Of a DNA stretch of 54,992 nucleotides, positions 26,547 to 34,393 are shown in pieces (the stretch's first letter is position 1; each line of letters opens with the position of its first letter). The position numbers and the translations under genes were made by a program. The notes under the pieces were generated by a model. That model worked only from the letters and a program-made list of their open reading frames with translations. It was not told the origin of the DNA and made no database searches. This DNA is from JBKPNZ01 sp046732895 (lineage in GTDB: Bacteria; Actinomycetota; Thermoleophilia; Solirubrobacterales; 70-9), in the NCBI GenBank assembly GCA_046732895.1, contig JBKPNZ010000030.1:1-54992 (forward strand). The letters are read 5' to 3'.

Positions 26547-27588
26547 CGATGCGCCGGAGGGCATCAACCGGAAGGGGGTGGAGGGCTGGTTCGCCGCCAA
26601 CGTCCCGGGCGCCGAGCTGCCGCTCGCCTTCGAGCGGATCTCTGGCGGTCGCTCGAACCTGACCTACGGCGTCGCCGACGCCGCGGGCCATCGCTGGGCA
26701 CTCCGCCGCCCGCCACTTGGGCGTCGCCTCACGTCAGCGCATGACATGGTGCGCGAGCACCGGATCATCTCCGCCCTTCAGGGGACGCCGGTCCCGGTCC
26801 CGCCGATCGTCGGGCTCTGCGAGGACGAGTCCGTGAATGGCGCGCCGTTCTACGTCATGGGCTTCGTTCCAGGCCCCATCCTCCGCACCCGCCAGGACGC
26901 GCAGGAGGCGTTCGACGAGGACGAGCGCCGGGCGATCGGCAATCGCGTCGTGGACACGCTCGTCGACATCCACGCGATCGACCCGGAGGAGGTCGGTCTG
27001 GGTGAGCTCGCGCGGAAGGAGGACTACGTCGCCCGCCAGCTCCACCGTTGGCACGGTCAGTGGGAGAACTCGAAGCCGATCGAGGTCGAGTTGGTTGAAG
27101 ACGTTCACCAGCGCCTTCTGAGCCGCATCCCCGAGCAGGGCCCCGCGACGATCGTCCATGGCGACTACCGGCTCGACAACATGATCCTCCACCCCTCGGG
27201 CGAGGTCGCGGCAGTGGTCGACTGGGAGCTGTGCACCCTCGGTGACCCGCTTGCCGACGTCGGCATGCTGATGGTCTACTGGTCGGAGGCCTCCGATCAA
27301 CTGATGCCGCTCTTCGAGGCGCCGACGACGGCGTCAGGGTTTCCGCGCCGGGCCGAGCTTCGCGAGCTTTACGCGGCGCGCTCGGGGCGCGACCTCTCCG
27401 AGATCGACTTCTACGTCGCCCTCGGCTACTGGAAGCTGGCCGTCATCCTCGCGGGCGTTCTCGCCCGCTACGCGGCCGGCCAGTACGGCGAGAAGGCGAA
27501 GGCCGAGGAGCGCTTCGGCGAGTCCGCCAAGGTCATCAAGGCGCTCGCCGAGGCAGCCGATCAGGCCGAGCGCCGCCTCGGTTCCTGA
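26524..27588 (+). CDS. APH-family kinase, ACAD10/ACAD11-like (putative hydroxyacyl-CoA kinase)
   Basis: 354 residues from ATG 26524. This aminoglycoside-phosphotransferase-fold protein has the catalytic loop HGDYRLDN and the metal-binding Asp in VVDWELCTLGDPLADVG. The nucleotide-binding N-terminal part reads ISGGRSNLTYGV, the usual loop of this branch. These motifs are shared with the APH domain of ACAD10/ACAD11 and with LvaA-type kinases that phosphorylate 4-hydroxyacyl-CoA. The neighbouring HAD and acyl-CoA dehydrogenase genes strengthen that reading, and no drug-resistance role is suggested. It converges with the dehydrogenase gene, with only three bases between stops. Confidence 0.86.
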   Translation: MAGQASVTDAPEGINRKGVEGWFAANVPGAELPLAFERISGGRSNLTYGVADAAGHRWALRRPPLGRRLTSAHDMVREHRIISALQGTPVPVPPIVGLCEDESVNGAPFYVMGFVPGPILRTRQDAQEAFDEDERRAIGNRVVDTLVDIHAIDPEEVGLGELARKEDYVARQLHRWHGQWENSKPIEVELVEDVHQRLLSRIPEQGPATIVHGDYRLDNMILHPSGEVAAVVDWELCTLGDPLADVGMLMVYWSEASDQLMPLFEAPTTASGFPRRAELRELYAARSGRDLSEIDFYVALGYWKLAVILAGVLARYAAGQYGEKAKAEERFGESAKVIKALAEAADQAERRLGS

Positions 27589-27591
27589 GGG

Positions 27592-28851
27592 CTAGGCGCG
27601 CGCTGGCGCCGGCGTGGCTGGGGCCGCGCCGTCCTGGGCCTCGGCCTCTTTCGCCCATCGGTTCAGCTCGCGGCGGGCGATGACCATCTTGTGCACCTCG
27701 TCCGGGCCGTCGGCGACCTTCAGCATCCGGCTGAAGCGCCACATGCCCGCCAGCGGGGTGTCGTCCGACATGCCGAGCGCGCCGTGGACCTGGATCGCGC
27801 GGTCGAGCACGTCCATGACGACGTTGGCGGCGACGACCTTGATCATCGAGATCTCGCGACGGGCGGCCTTCTTGCCCTCCGTGTCCATCTTCCAGGCGGC
27901 GAGCAGCGTCAAGAGGCGTGCCTGCTCCGTCTCCATGCGCGACTTCGCGATGAAGTCCTGGATGAACTGCTTGTCGGCGAGCTTCCCGCCGTGCGTCTCC
28001 CGCTCGAGGGCGCGCTTGCACATCATCTCGATCGCGCGCTCACACGACCCGATCGCCCGCATGCAGTGGTGGATGCGCCCCGGTCCCAGGCGGTCCTGCG
28101 CGATCGCGAAGCCCGCCTGGCGCGGTCCGAGCAGATTCGCCTCGGGCACGCGGCAGTCCTCGTAGAGGATCTCGCAGTGCCCCGGCCCGCCGTCGTGGCC
28201 CATCACGGGCACCGGGCGGACGAGGTTGAACCCGGGATCGTCAGTCGGAACGAGGATCATCGACGCCCGGGCGTACGGGTGGGCGTCGGGGTCGGTCACG
28301 CACATCACGATGGCGACGTCGGCCCCGACCGCGCCCGACGTGAACCACTTGTGCCCGTTGATGACCCACTCGGAGCCGTCGAGCTCCGCCCGGCAGCGGA
28401 GCGTGGTGGGATCCGAGCCGGAGACCTCCGGCTCGGTCATCGAGAAGCAGGAGCGGATCTCGCCGTCGAGGAGCGGATCGAGCCAGCGGCGGCGCTGCTC
28501 GTCCGTTCCGTGCTCGGCGAGGATCTCCATGTTTCCCGTGTCGGGCGCCGAGCAGTTGAAGGCCATCGGGGCGATCGCGGGGCTGCGTCCCATCTCCTCG
28601 CACAGGACCCCGTACTCCCAGTTGGTGAGGCCCGGGCCGAAGCGCTCGTCGGGCATGAAGAGGTTCCACAGTCCCTCCGTGCGCGCCCGCTCGCGGATGT
28701 CGACCAGGATCTCCGGATAGGGCACCCCGGCGGCAACCTCGTCGTCGAGCGCCCGCATCGCCTCGAGCTCGACGGGATAGACGTGCTCGTCCAAAAAGGC
28801 GCGGATGCGGTCGCGAAGCTCCTCCGTCCTCGGGCTGAGGCTGAAGTCCAC
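27592..28851 (-). CDS. Acyl-CoA dehydrogenase, ACAD10/ACAD11-like
   Basis: 419 residues. The FAD/substrate signature is SMTEPEVSGSDPTTL. The second half contains LGPGRIHHCMRAIGSCERAIEMMCKRA, METEQARLLTLLAAWKMDTEG, AIQVHGALGMSDDTPLAGMW and ADGPDEVHKMVIARREL, all closely matching, from memory, the C-terminal dehydrogenase part of ACAD10/ACAD11 and the LvaC-type bacterial enzymes. In that family the dehydrogenase partner acts on a phosphorylated 4-hydroxyacyl-CoA made by the APH-type kinase, removing phosphate and isomerising. The last 20 residues are an Ala/Pro-rich tail. Downstream of TauE/SafE on the minus strand but a separate functional unit. Confidence 0.88.
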   Translation of the reverse strand: MDFSLSPRTEELRDRIRAFLDEHVYPVELEAMRALDDEVAAGVPYPEILVDIRERARTEGLWNLFMPDERFGPGLTNWEYGVLCEEMGRSPAIAPMAFNCSAPDTGNMEILAEHGTDEQRRRWLDPLLDGEIRSCFSMTEPEVSGSDPTTLRCRAELDGSEWVINGHKWFTSGAVGADVAIVMCVTDPDAHPYARASMILVPTDDPGFNLVRPVPVMGHDGGPGHCEILYEDCRVPEANLLGPRQAGFAIAQDRLGPGRIHHCMRAIGSCERAIEMMCKRALERETHGGKLADKQFIQDFIAKSRMETEQARLLTLLAAWKMDTEGKKAARREISMIKVVAANVVMDVLDRAIQVHGALGMSDDTPLAGMWRFSRMLKVADGPDEVHKMVIARRELNRWAKEAEAQDGAAPATPAPARA

Positions 28852-28860
28852 GCCGGGAGC

Positions 28861-29763
28861 CTAGCTCGCGCCGGCGGTGGCTGGTCGCCGGCTGCGAACG
28901 TGCGAAACCACCTGGGCGACGAGCAGGGCGCCGATCATCAGCGTGGCGATGCCGATGGCGGGAAGGACCACCTCGGCGGTGCCCTCCTTGACGATCAGGG
29001 TGACGGCCGAGGCGCAGAGCACGACACCGAGCGCCGTACGCAGGAAGTTCTGCGGGGCCCGGACGGCGAGCCGCGCGCCGATCAGGACTCCCGGGATCGA
29101 GCCGATCAGGATGTTGCCGGCGAGCCCGAAGTCGACGTTGCCGCCGACCCAGTGCGCGGCCCCTGCCGCCCACAGCAGGACGGCCGCGTGGAAGATGTCG
29201 GTGCCCACGACGCGCTGGGGTGTGAGGCGGAAGACCATGATCAGCGAGATCGCGATCAGCGTGCCGCTCCCGGCCGAGGTGAGGCCGATGACGAATCCCG
29301 TGATCGCTCCGGTCACGATCGCGGCGACGATGTGCCGGGGATAGAGGTGCATCGCGGCGCGCTCCTGGATCACGCCGCGCAGGAAGAACTGGCGAATGAG
29401 CGTGGCAATGCCGACGACCAGCAGGGCGCCACCGACCATTCCGAGAACCAGCTGGTCGAGCCGATCCTCGCCATACGCATGCTGGAGGAGCTCGATCACC
29501 CACACGCCGCCGATCGCGGACGGAACGCTGCCGACCGCGAGCCAGAACGCAAGGCCCTTGTGGACGGTCCCCTGCTTGAGGTGCTGCCAGCCGCCCACGG
29601 TCTTCGTGATCGCGCCGTAGAAGATGTCGGTGCCGATCGCGGTCACCGGCTCCACCCCGAAGACGAGGATGAGGAGCGGCGTCATCAGGGAGGCGCCGCC
29701 CATCCCGGTCATACCGACGAGCAGGCCGATGCCGAGGCCGCCTACTGCGATTGCTGGGTCCAT
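28861..29763 (-). CDS. TauE/SafE family sulfite/sulfonate exporter-like permease
   Basis: About 300 residues from ATG 29763 (a TTG two codons earlier is possible). Eight or more hydrophobic helices with two GxGxG-rich repeats (GLLVGMTGMGGASLMTPLLI and GFVIGLTSAGSGTLIAISLI) define the TauE/SafE family, which moves sulfite, sulfoacetate or related anions. It lies next to an Rrf2 regulator and close to the sulfite reductase operon, so sulfite or another sulfur anion is a sensible substrate. Its upstream region carries the CCCTAAAT/CCCGAAAT motif that is also found before sulfite reductase. Confidence 0.88.
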   Translation of the reverse strand: MDPAIAVGGLGIGLLVGMTGMGGASLMTPLLILVFGVEPVTAIGTDIFYGAITKTVGGWQHLKQGTVHKGLAFWLAVGSVPSAIGGVWVIELLQHAYGEDRLDQLVLGMVGGALLVVGIATLIRQFFLRGVIQERAAMHLYPRHIVAAIVTGAITGFVIGLTSAGSGTLIAISLIMVFRLTPQRVVGTDIFHAAVLLWAAGAAHWVGGNVDFGLAGNILIGSIPGVLIGARLAVRAPQNFLRTALGVVLCASAVTLIVKEGTAEVVLPAIGIATLMIGALLVAQVVSHVRSRRPATAGAS

Positions 29764-29793
29764 ACGCAAACAGCTCCGGGTCGCGGAGCGGGG

Positions 29794-29845
29794 GATCTCA
29801 TTGGGGGATTTCGGGATTTAGGGCTTTGTTGATCGACTAGGTCGA
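29794..29845 (-). promoter_or_regulatory. Candidate operator/promoter of the TauE/SafE gene
   Basis: Read on the minus strand this stretch holds an inverted repeat, TCGAC-N3-GTCGA (29833-29845), then CCCTAAATCCCGAAATCCCC at about 29803-29824, upstream of the ATG at 29763. The CCC(T/G)AAA repeat recurs before sulfite reductase. The Rrf2 regulator gene ends just upstream (29872), so these are reasonable operator candidates. No binding data exist. Confidence 0.4.
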
Positions 29846-29871
29846 CAGCCCGTCGGCGGAAAGGTAGCGAA

Positions 29872-30330
29872 TTACCGCTTGATCCATGCCTCGGGATCGT
29901 TCAGCGTCGCCTCGATCCGCCACGGCAGGTGCCCAGAGATCACATCGGCGAGGGTCACGTTCTCGAGAACGAGGCGGAGGTTGGCCCTGATCGCCACCCA
30001 GACATCACGCAAGCGCTCGGCCGCGCCGCCGTAGTGCAGATCCTCCGGAGCCGATTCGTGGATGTTCGCCAGCGGTCCCTCGACGGCCCGGATCACGTCG
30101 GCGACCGTCACCTCCTCGGGCGGGGTGGCAAGCCAGTATCCGCCGCGGGCGCCCCGCCGTGCCTGGACGATCCCGGCGTGCTTCAGCTCGAGCAGGATGT
30201 GCTCGAGGAACTGGAGGGGTATGTCCTGTGCCTCGGCGAGTTTCTCGCCCTTCACGGGATCGCTGTCGCGCGCGGCGGCGAGCTCGAGCGCCGCACGCAC
30301 GGCGTAATCAGCCTTTGCGCTGATTCTCAT
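29872..30330 (-). CDS. Rrf2-family transcriptional regulator without Fe-S cysteines
   Basis: 152 residues. The N-terminal winged helix reads MRISAKADYAVRAALELAA, the recognition part LLELKHAGIVQARRGARGGYWLA, both standard Rrf2. The protein has no cysteine at all, so it cannot bind a cysteine-ligated cluster as IscR or NsrR do; in this it resembles CymR, the cysteine-metabolism repressor. Its position between a TauE/SafE permease and sulfate-reduction genes makes a sulfur regulator the best guess. It diverges from the PHP gene, with 48 bases between the starts. Confidence 0.88.
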   Translation of the reverse strand: MRISAKADYAVRAALELAAARDSDPVKGEKLAEAQDIPLQFLEHILLELKHAGIVQARRGARGGYWLATPPEEVTVADVIRAVEGPLANIHESAPEDLHYGGAAERLRDVWVAIRANLRLVLENVTLADVISGHLPWRIEATLNDPEAWIKR

Positions 30331-30378
30331 GCGCGCGCCCTTCGACGCTTCCTGTGAGAATGCCCGACTTCATCGCTC

Positions 30379-31197
30379 ATGATTGATCTGCAATCGCACT
30401 CGACCGTATCGGACGGGCAGCTCGAGCCCGCCGACGTGGCGCGCGCGGCGGCCGCCGCAGGCGTCACCGTCATGTCGCTCACCGACCACGACGGCGTGGC
30501 GGGCGTCCCCGCGGCGGTGGCCGCGGCCGAGGAAGAGGGCATCGAGTGCGTGCCCGCGGTGGAGATGTCGTGCGTGCACCGGTATTCGGAGGACCTGCAC
30601 ATGCTCGGCTACTGGATTGACCTCGATGCGATCCAGCCCGCGTGCGATCGAGCCCAGCAGGAGCGGGTGAATCGCGCGAAGGAGATCATCGAGCGGCTGA
30701 ACTCGTTCGGAGTGGATGTCACGTTCGAGGCGGCCGTCGCTCAGGCCGGCGCCGCCGACGCCATCGGCAGGCCCCACATCGCCAAGGCCGCCGGTGCCGG
30801 CCCCGATCTCGGCCCCTTCTTCGAGGAGTACCTGGTGCCCGGGGCGAAGGCGTTCGTGTCGCGGCGCTGGCCGAGCGCCGAGGAGGCGGTGCGCCTGATC
30901 CACGACGCGGGCGGTGTGGCGGTGATCGCTCACCCCTATTGGGACGTGCAGGAGCCCGAGCAGGTCCGGGACCTGGTCGAGAGCCTCAACGCCGACGTCG
31001 GTCTCGAGGGGATCGAGACCTTCTACCCGCCGCACACCGCCGCGCAGACGCGCCACTGCCTCGAGCTCTGCGAGGAGTTCGGCCTGACCCCGACGGGTTC
31101 GTCGGACTTCCACGGACCGACGCACAAGACGTTCTCGCGCTTCGGCGCGTACGACACCTACGGCCTCGGCGAGCCGCAGGTGCCCGCGCGGGCGTAG
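30379..31197 (+). CDS. PHP-domain phosphoesterase (TrpH/YciV-like)
   Basis: 272 residues. Metal-binding PHP motifs are visible: DLQSHSTVSDG at the N-terminus, TDHDGVAG, AVEMSC, the GRPHIA segment, VIAHPYW and the C-terminal SSDFHG. Relatives include E. coli YciV (RNase AM), which removes nucleotides from RNA 5' ends and also hydrolyses 3',5'-bisphosphonucleotides such as pAp, a by-product of PAPS use. That last activity would fit the sulfur-assimilation setting, but this is inference. Divergent from the Rrf2 gene. Confidence 0.88.
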   Translation: MIDLQSHSTVSDGQLEPADVARAAAAAGVTVMSLTDHDGVAGVPAAVAAAEEEGIECVPAVEMSCVHRYSEDLHMLGYWIDLDAIQPACDRAQQERVNRAKEIIERLNSFGVDVTFEAAVAQAGAADAIGRPHIAKAAGAGPDLGPFFEEYLVPGAKAFVSRRWPSAEEAVRLIHDAGGVAVIAHPYWDVQEPEQVRDLVESLNADVGLEGIETFYPPHTAAQTRHCLELCEEFGLTPTGSSDFHGPTHKTFSRFGAYDTYGLGEPQVPARA

Positions 31198-31210
31198 GAT
31201 CACTCACGCA

Positions 31211-32686
31211 GTGCGTTGGTTCCTGGCCGTTGCCGCGGCTTTGCTGGTTGTCGCTCTGCCGCTCGAGCTCGGGGTTCTCCCGGGCGATTCCGACGAGGGC
31301 CGAGGCGGCCCCACGGCCGAGTCAGCGGGTGAGGCTGAGGAAGAAACGGGCGAGGAGGGCCTGGCTGGGGAGCTGGCCGAGCAGGAAGAGCAGGCCCGCG
31401 GGCGCGAGGAGGCACTCGAGCAGGCGCGCGAGCAAGGCACGCTCGGCCTGATCGAGCCGCTCCGGGCGAATCCTGCTCCCGGGTGGGTCGGCGAGCGCCT
31501 GTGGAGCGACAAGGCCGACGATTGGGAGCCGGCGGTCGCGGGGCTGCCCGGGTCGTCGCGTGTCTACATGCTGACGACGCGCTACGGCGGCAAGCAGGCC
31601 TGCGGCGACTGCCCTGCCCCCGCGATCCGCCTGCGGCGCTCCAGCGACGGTGGAGAGCACTGGGGCCGCACGCGGTATCTGTGCCGGTGCCGGGGCTCGA
31701 AGCACCAGTACGACCCCGAGATCGAGATGGCCGCCGACGGCTCGCTCTATGCGGCCTGGCTCGACGGCTTCACGCCGGGCGTCACCTTCGCCCGCTCGGG
31801 CGACGGCGGGCGCAACTGGACCAAGCCCATCGACGTCGACGGGCACCTGCGCTGGTCCGACAAGCCGATCGTGGCGGTCTCGGCGGACGGGCAGGACGTC
31901 TACATCGCCTTCAACGGCCCGACCGCCGGCGACGCCCACGTCGCCGTCTCCCACGACGCCGGTGAGAGCTTTGGCCAGCCGGTCAGCGTCGGCCAGTCCA
32001 GCCGCTACCACTTCGCCGGCGGTGGAGTGGTGACTCCCGACGGCACCGTCGCCTTCGGGCAGACTGCGTACCGGCAGAACTCGAACGGGAACGTCCGGGT
32101 CCTCGCCACCACGTCGTCGGACGGCGGCCAGAGCTGGCACAACGTCAAGGTGGACCTGATGGCGAAGCAGCCGGACTGCGTCGCCGCCGGCTGCCCCAAG
32201 GACTTCTACGGACCGCAGGCGGCGATGGCCGGTGACGCGGACGGCGACCTGGTCATCGTCTACAACGGCGCGACGCGCAGGGAAGGGCCCCAGCGCGCCT
32301 ACACGCGCACCTCGGTGGACGGCGGGCTCACCTGGAGCGCGCGAACGCGGATCTCGCCGAAACGAGCAGACGCGGCGTTCCCAGCCGCCGTGGGCGGGGA
32401 CGCCGGCGACTTCCGCGTCTGGTTCATGGACGATCGCAAGGGCTCGGACGACCGGTGGAACACCTGGTATCGCCAGAGCGGAGACGGCGGCCAGACCTGG
32501 TCGAAGGCGCTGCGGATCTCCGACGCGACCGCGGGGACGGCGTATGTGAAGCGCGGCGGCTTCCTCGAGCCCTACGGCGACTACGGCGAGCTGGCGATCA
32601 TCGAAGACGGCGTTACGTTCGCCGTCTGGGGCGAGGGCTTGAGCTACACCGGCCCGGGCGGCACCTGGTTCAACCGGACCAAGTAG
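31211..32686 (+). CDS. Secreted or membrane-anchored Asp-box beta-propeller protein (sialidase-like fold)
   Basis: 491 residues, GTG start. An N-terminal hydrophobic segment (WFLAVAAALLVVALPLELG) acts as signal or anchor; residues 25-85 are Glu-rich and probably coiled coil. The rest carries six Asp boxes (SSDGGEHW, SGDGGRNW, SHDAGESF, SSDGGQSW, SVDGGLTW, SGDGGQTW), which cap the blades of a six-bladed propeller. CGDC and CRC cysteines may form disulfides. I do not see the arginine triad needed to claim sialidase activity. It follows the PHP gene by 13 bases and converges with cysC. Confidence 0.8.
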   Translation: MRWFLAVAAALLVVALPLELGVLPGDSDEGRGGPTAESAGEAEEETGEEGLAGELAEQEEQARGREEALEQAREQGTLGLIEPLRANPAPGWVGERLWSDKADDWEPAVAGLPGSSRVYMLTTRYGGKQACGDCPAPAIRLRRSSDGGEHWGRTRYLCRCRGSKHQYDPEIEMAADGSLYAAWLDGFTPGVTFARSGDGGRNWTKPIDVDGHLRWSDKPIVAVSADGQDVYIAFNGPTAGDAHVAVSHDAGESFGQPVSVGQSSRYHFAGGGVVTPDGTVAFGQTAYRQNSNGNVRVLATTSSDGGQSWHNVKVDLMAKQPDCVAAGCPKDFYGPQAAMAGDADGDLVIVYNGATRREGPQRAYTRTSVDGGLTWSARTRISPKRADAAFPAAVGGDAGDFRVWFMDDRKGSDDRWNTWYRQSGDGGQTWSKALRISDATAGTAYVKRGGFLEPYGDYGELAIIEDGVTFAVWGEGLSYTGPGGTWFNRTK

Positions 32687-32694
32687 CCGGCGAG

Positions 32695-33246
32695 CTAGGC
32701 GGCCACTGCCTCCGGGATCAGCTGGCGCTCCTCGAGGAACGCGAGGATCTGCTCCGCGGACTCCTCGGGCGACTGCTTATCCGTCTCGATCACGAGCTCG
32801 GGATTCTCAGGCGGCTCGTAGGGATCGGAGATCCCCGTGAACTCCTTGATCTCGCCGGCGCGTGCCTTCGCGTAGAGGCCCTTGACGTCGCGTTCCTCGC
32901 AGACCTCGAGCGGAGCCTTCGTGTAGATCTCGATGAAGCGGTCGTCCATCATCTCGCGCGCCTCGGTGCGGATCTCGCGGTAGGGCGAGATGGCGGCCGT
33001 GATCACGGGCACGCCGTTCCGCGAGAGGAGGTTGGCGACGAACGCGATGCGGCGGATGTTCGTGTCGCGGTCCTCCTTCGAGAAGCCGAGGCCCTTTGAG
33101 AGGTTCTCGCGGACGATGTCCCCGTCAAGCACCTCGAGCTTCGAGCCGCGCTTGCGCAGCTCCTTCACGAGATGCGTCGTGATCGTGGTCTTCCCCGATC
33201 CCGAGAGGCCGGTGAACCAGAGGCAGAACCCCTGCTCAGAAGCCAT
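32695..33246 (-). CDS. cysC: Adenylylsulfate kinase
   Basis: 183 residues from ATG 33246; the frame is open to 33279, but the P-loop spacing favours the later start. It phosphorylates APS to PAPS. P-loop GLSGSGKT at 13-20; VLDGDIVRENLSKGLGFSKEDRDTNIRR is the classic APS-kinase block; DVKGLYAKARAGEIKEFTGISDPYE is the lid region. It is the last gene of the sir-cysH-sat-cysC run. Since CysH here looks like an APS reductase, PAPS may be needed for sulfation rather than reduction. Confidence 0.95.
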   Translation of the reverse strand: MASEQGFCLWFTGLSGSGKTTITTHLVKELRKRGSKLEVLDGDIVRENLSKGLGFSKEDRDTNIRRIAFVANLLSRNGVPVITAAISPYREIRTEAREMMDDRFIEIYTKAPLEVCEERDVKGLYAKARAGEIKEFTGISDPYEPPENPELVIETDKQSPEESAEQILAFLEERQLIPEAVAA

Positions 33247-33307
33247 ATCAGCAAACACCGTCCCTTGGCAGGGGGGCAAACCCCGTTTCGCGCCTAACGT
33301 CGCTCAC

Positions 33308-34393
33308 TCAAATCCCCTTTCGGTATGCGTCGATCAAGATCTCGGCAACCTCGTCCCGGCTGAACTCGTTTGGTGGCTTCTCCCCGTTCTCGAGCATCTC
33401 ACGCACCTTTGTTCCCGACAGGAACAGGTGTGACTCCTGCGGGTGGGGGCAGGTCTTGGCCGAGCCCATGCCCTCGCACTCGTGGCACCAGAAGGTGTGC
33501 TCGAAGAAGAGCGGCGTGATGCCCAGCTCGTCGATGTCGATGTCATCGAAGATCCGCTGGGCGTCGTAGGTCCCGTAGTAGTCGCCCACGCCGGCGTGGT
33601 CGCGGCCGACGATGAAGTGCGTGCAGCCGTAGTTGCGCCGGATGATCGCGTGGAGCACCGCCTCGCGTGGGCCCGCGTAGTGCATCTTGCCCGGGTTCAC
33701 CCCGAGCATCACGTGCTCTGGGTGGTAGTAGTTCTCCATCAGGACCTCGTAGCAGCGCATGCGTACGTCCGCGGGGATGTCGCCCTTCTTGGTCTCACCG
33801 ATGAGCGGGTGGATGTAGAGCCCGTCGCAGATCTCGAGCGCGGCCTTGGTGAGGTACTCGTGCGCCCGGTGGATCGGGTTGCGGGTCTGGAAGGCGACGA
33901 TGCGCTTCCAGCCGCGGTCGGCGAACGACTGCTTGGCCTCAGCCGCAGTCTGGTAGCGCTTCATGAACGCGTCTTCGTGGTCGGGCAGCGCAGTGGCCTC
34001 GATCGGCCCCGCGATGCAGCGCGTGCCCTCCTCGCGGATGGCGGCGACGCCCGGGTGCCCGTCGTCGGTGGTGCGGTAGACCCTCTCGGCCTCCAGCTCG
34101 ACGTCCCGCTCCCATACCTCCTCGACCGTCAGGCGCCCCAGGCCCTTGCCATTCGGCGCGGAGAGCTCGATGACGTCTCCCTCGGAGACGTCGAGGTCGG
34201 CCTGGAGGGTGATCGGGATCGGCCAGATGCCCTTGTCACCGCTGGCGAGGCGCATGTCCTCGCAGACCGAACGCCAGTCCTCGGAGCCCATGAAGCCGCG
34301 CAGCGGCGCGAAGCCGCCGTTGGCGAGCAGCTCGAAGTCGGAGGCCTGGCGAGCGGTGAGCGTCAGAGCCAGCGCCGTCTCGGCGCTACCCAT
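33308..34393 (-). CDS. sat: Sulfate adenylyltransferase (ATP sulfurylase, Sat type)
   Basis: 361 residues, homo-oligomeric Sat type that makes APS from sulfate and ATP. Active-site QTRNPIHRAHE (QxRNP plus HxxH) and GRDHAGVGDYYG are intact. A C-terminal Cys/His-rich stretch (FWCHECEGMGSAKTCPHP) probably binds zinc, as in Thermus and archaeal enzymes. The N-terminal domain is a little short compared with about 390-residue relatives. The ATG lies inside the 3' end of cysH (8-base overlap), a sign of coupled translation. 61 bases separate it from cysC. Confidence 0.95.
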   Translation of the reverse strand: MGSAETALALTLTARQASDFELLANGGFAPLRGFMGSEDWRSVCEDMRLASGDKGIWPIPITLQADLDVSEGDVIELSAPNGKGLGRLTVEEVWERDVELEAERVYRTTDDGHPGVAAIREEGTRCIAGPIEATALPDHEDAFMKRYQTAAEAKQSFADRGWKRIVAFQTRNPIHRAHEYLTKAALEICDGLYIHPLIGETKKGDIPADVRMRCYEVLMENYYHPEHVMLGVNPGKMHYAGPREAVLHAIIRRNYGCTHFIVGRDHAGVGDYYGTYDAQRIFDDIDIDELGITPLFFEHTFWCHECEGMGSAKTCPHPQESHLFLSGTKVREMLENGEKPPNEFSRDEVAEILIDAYRKGI

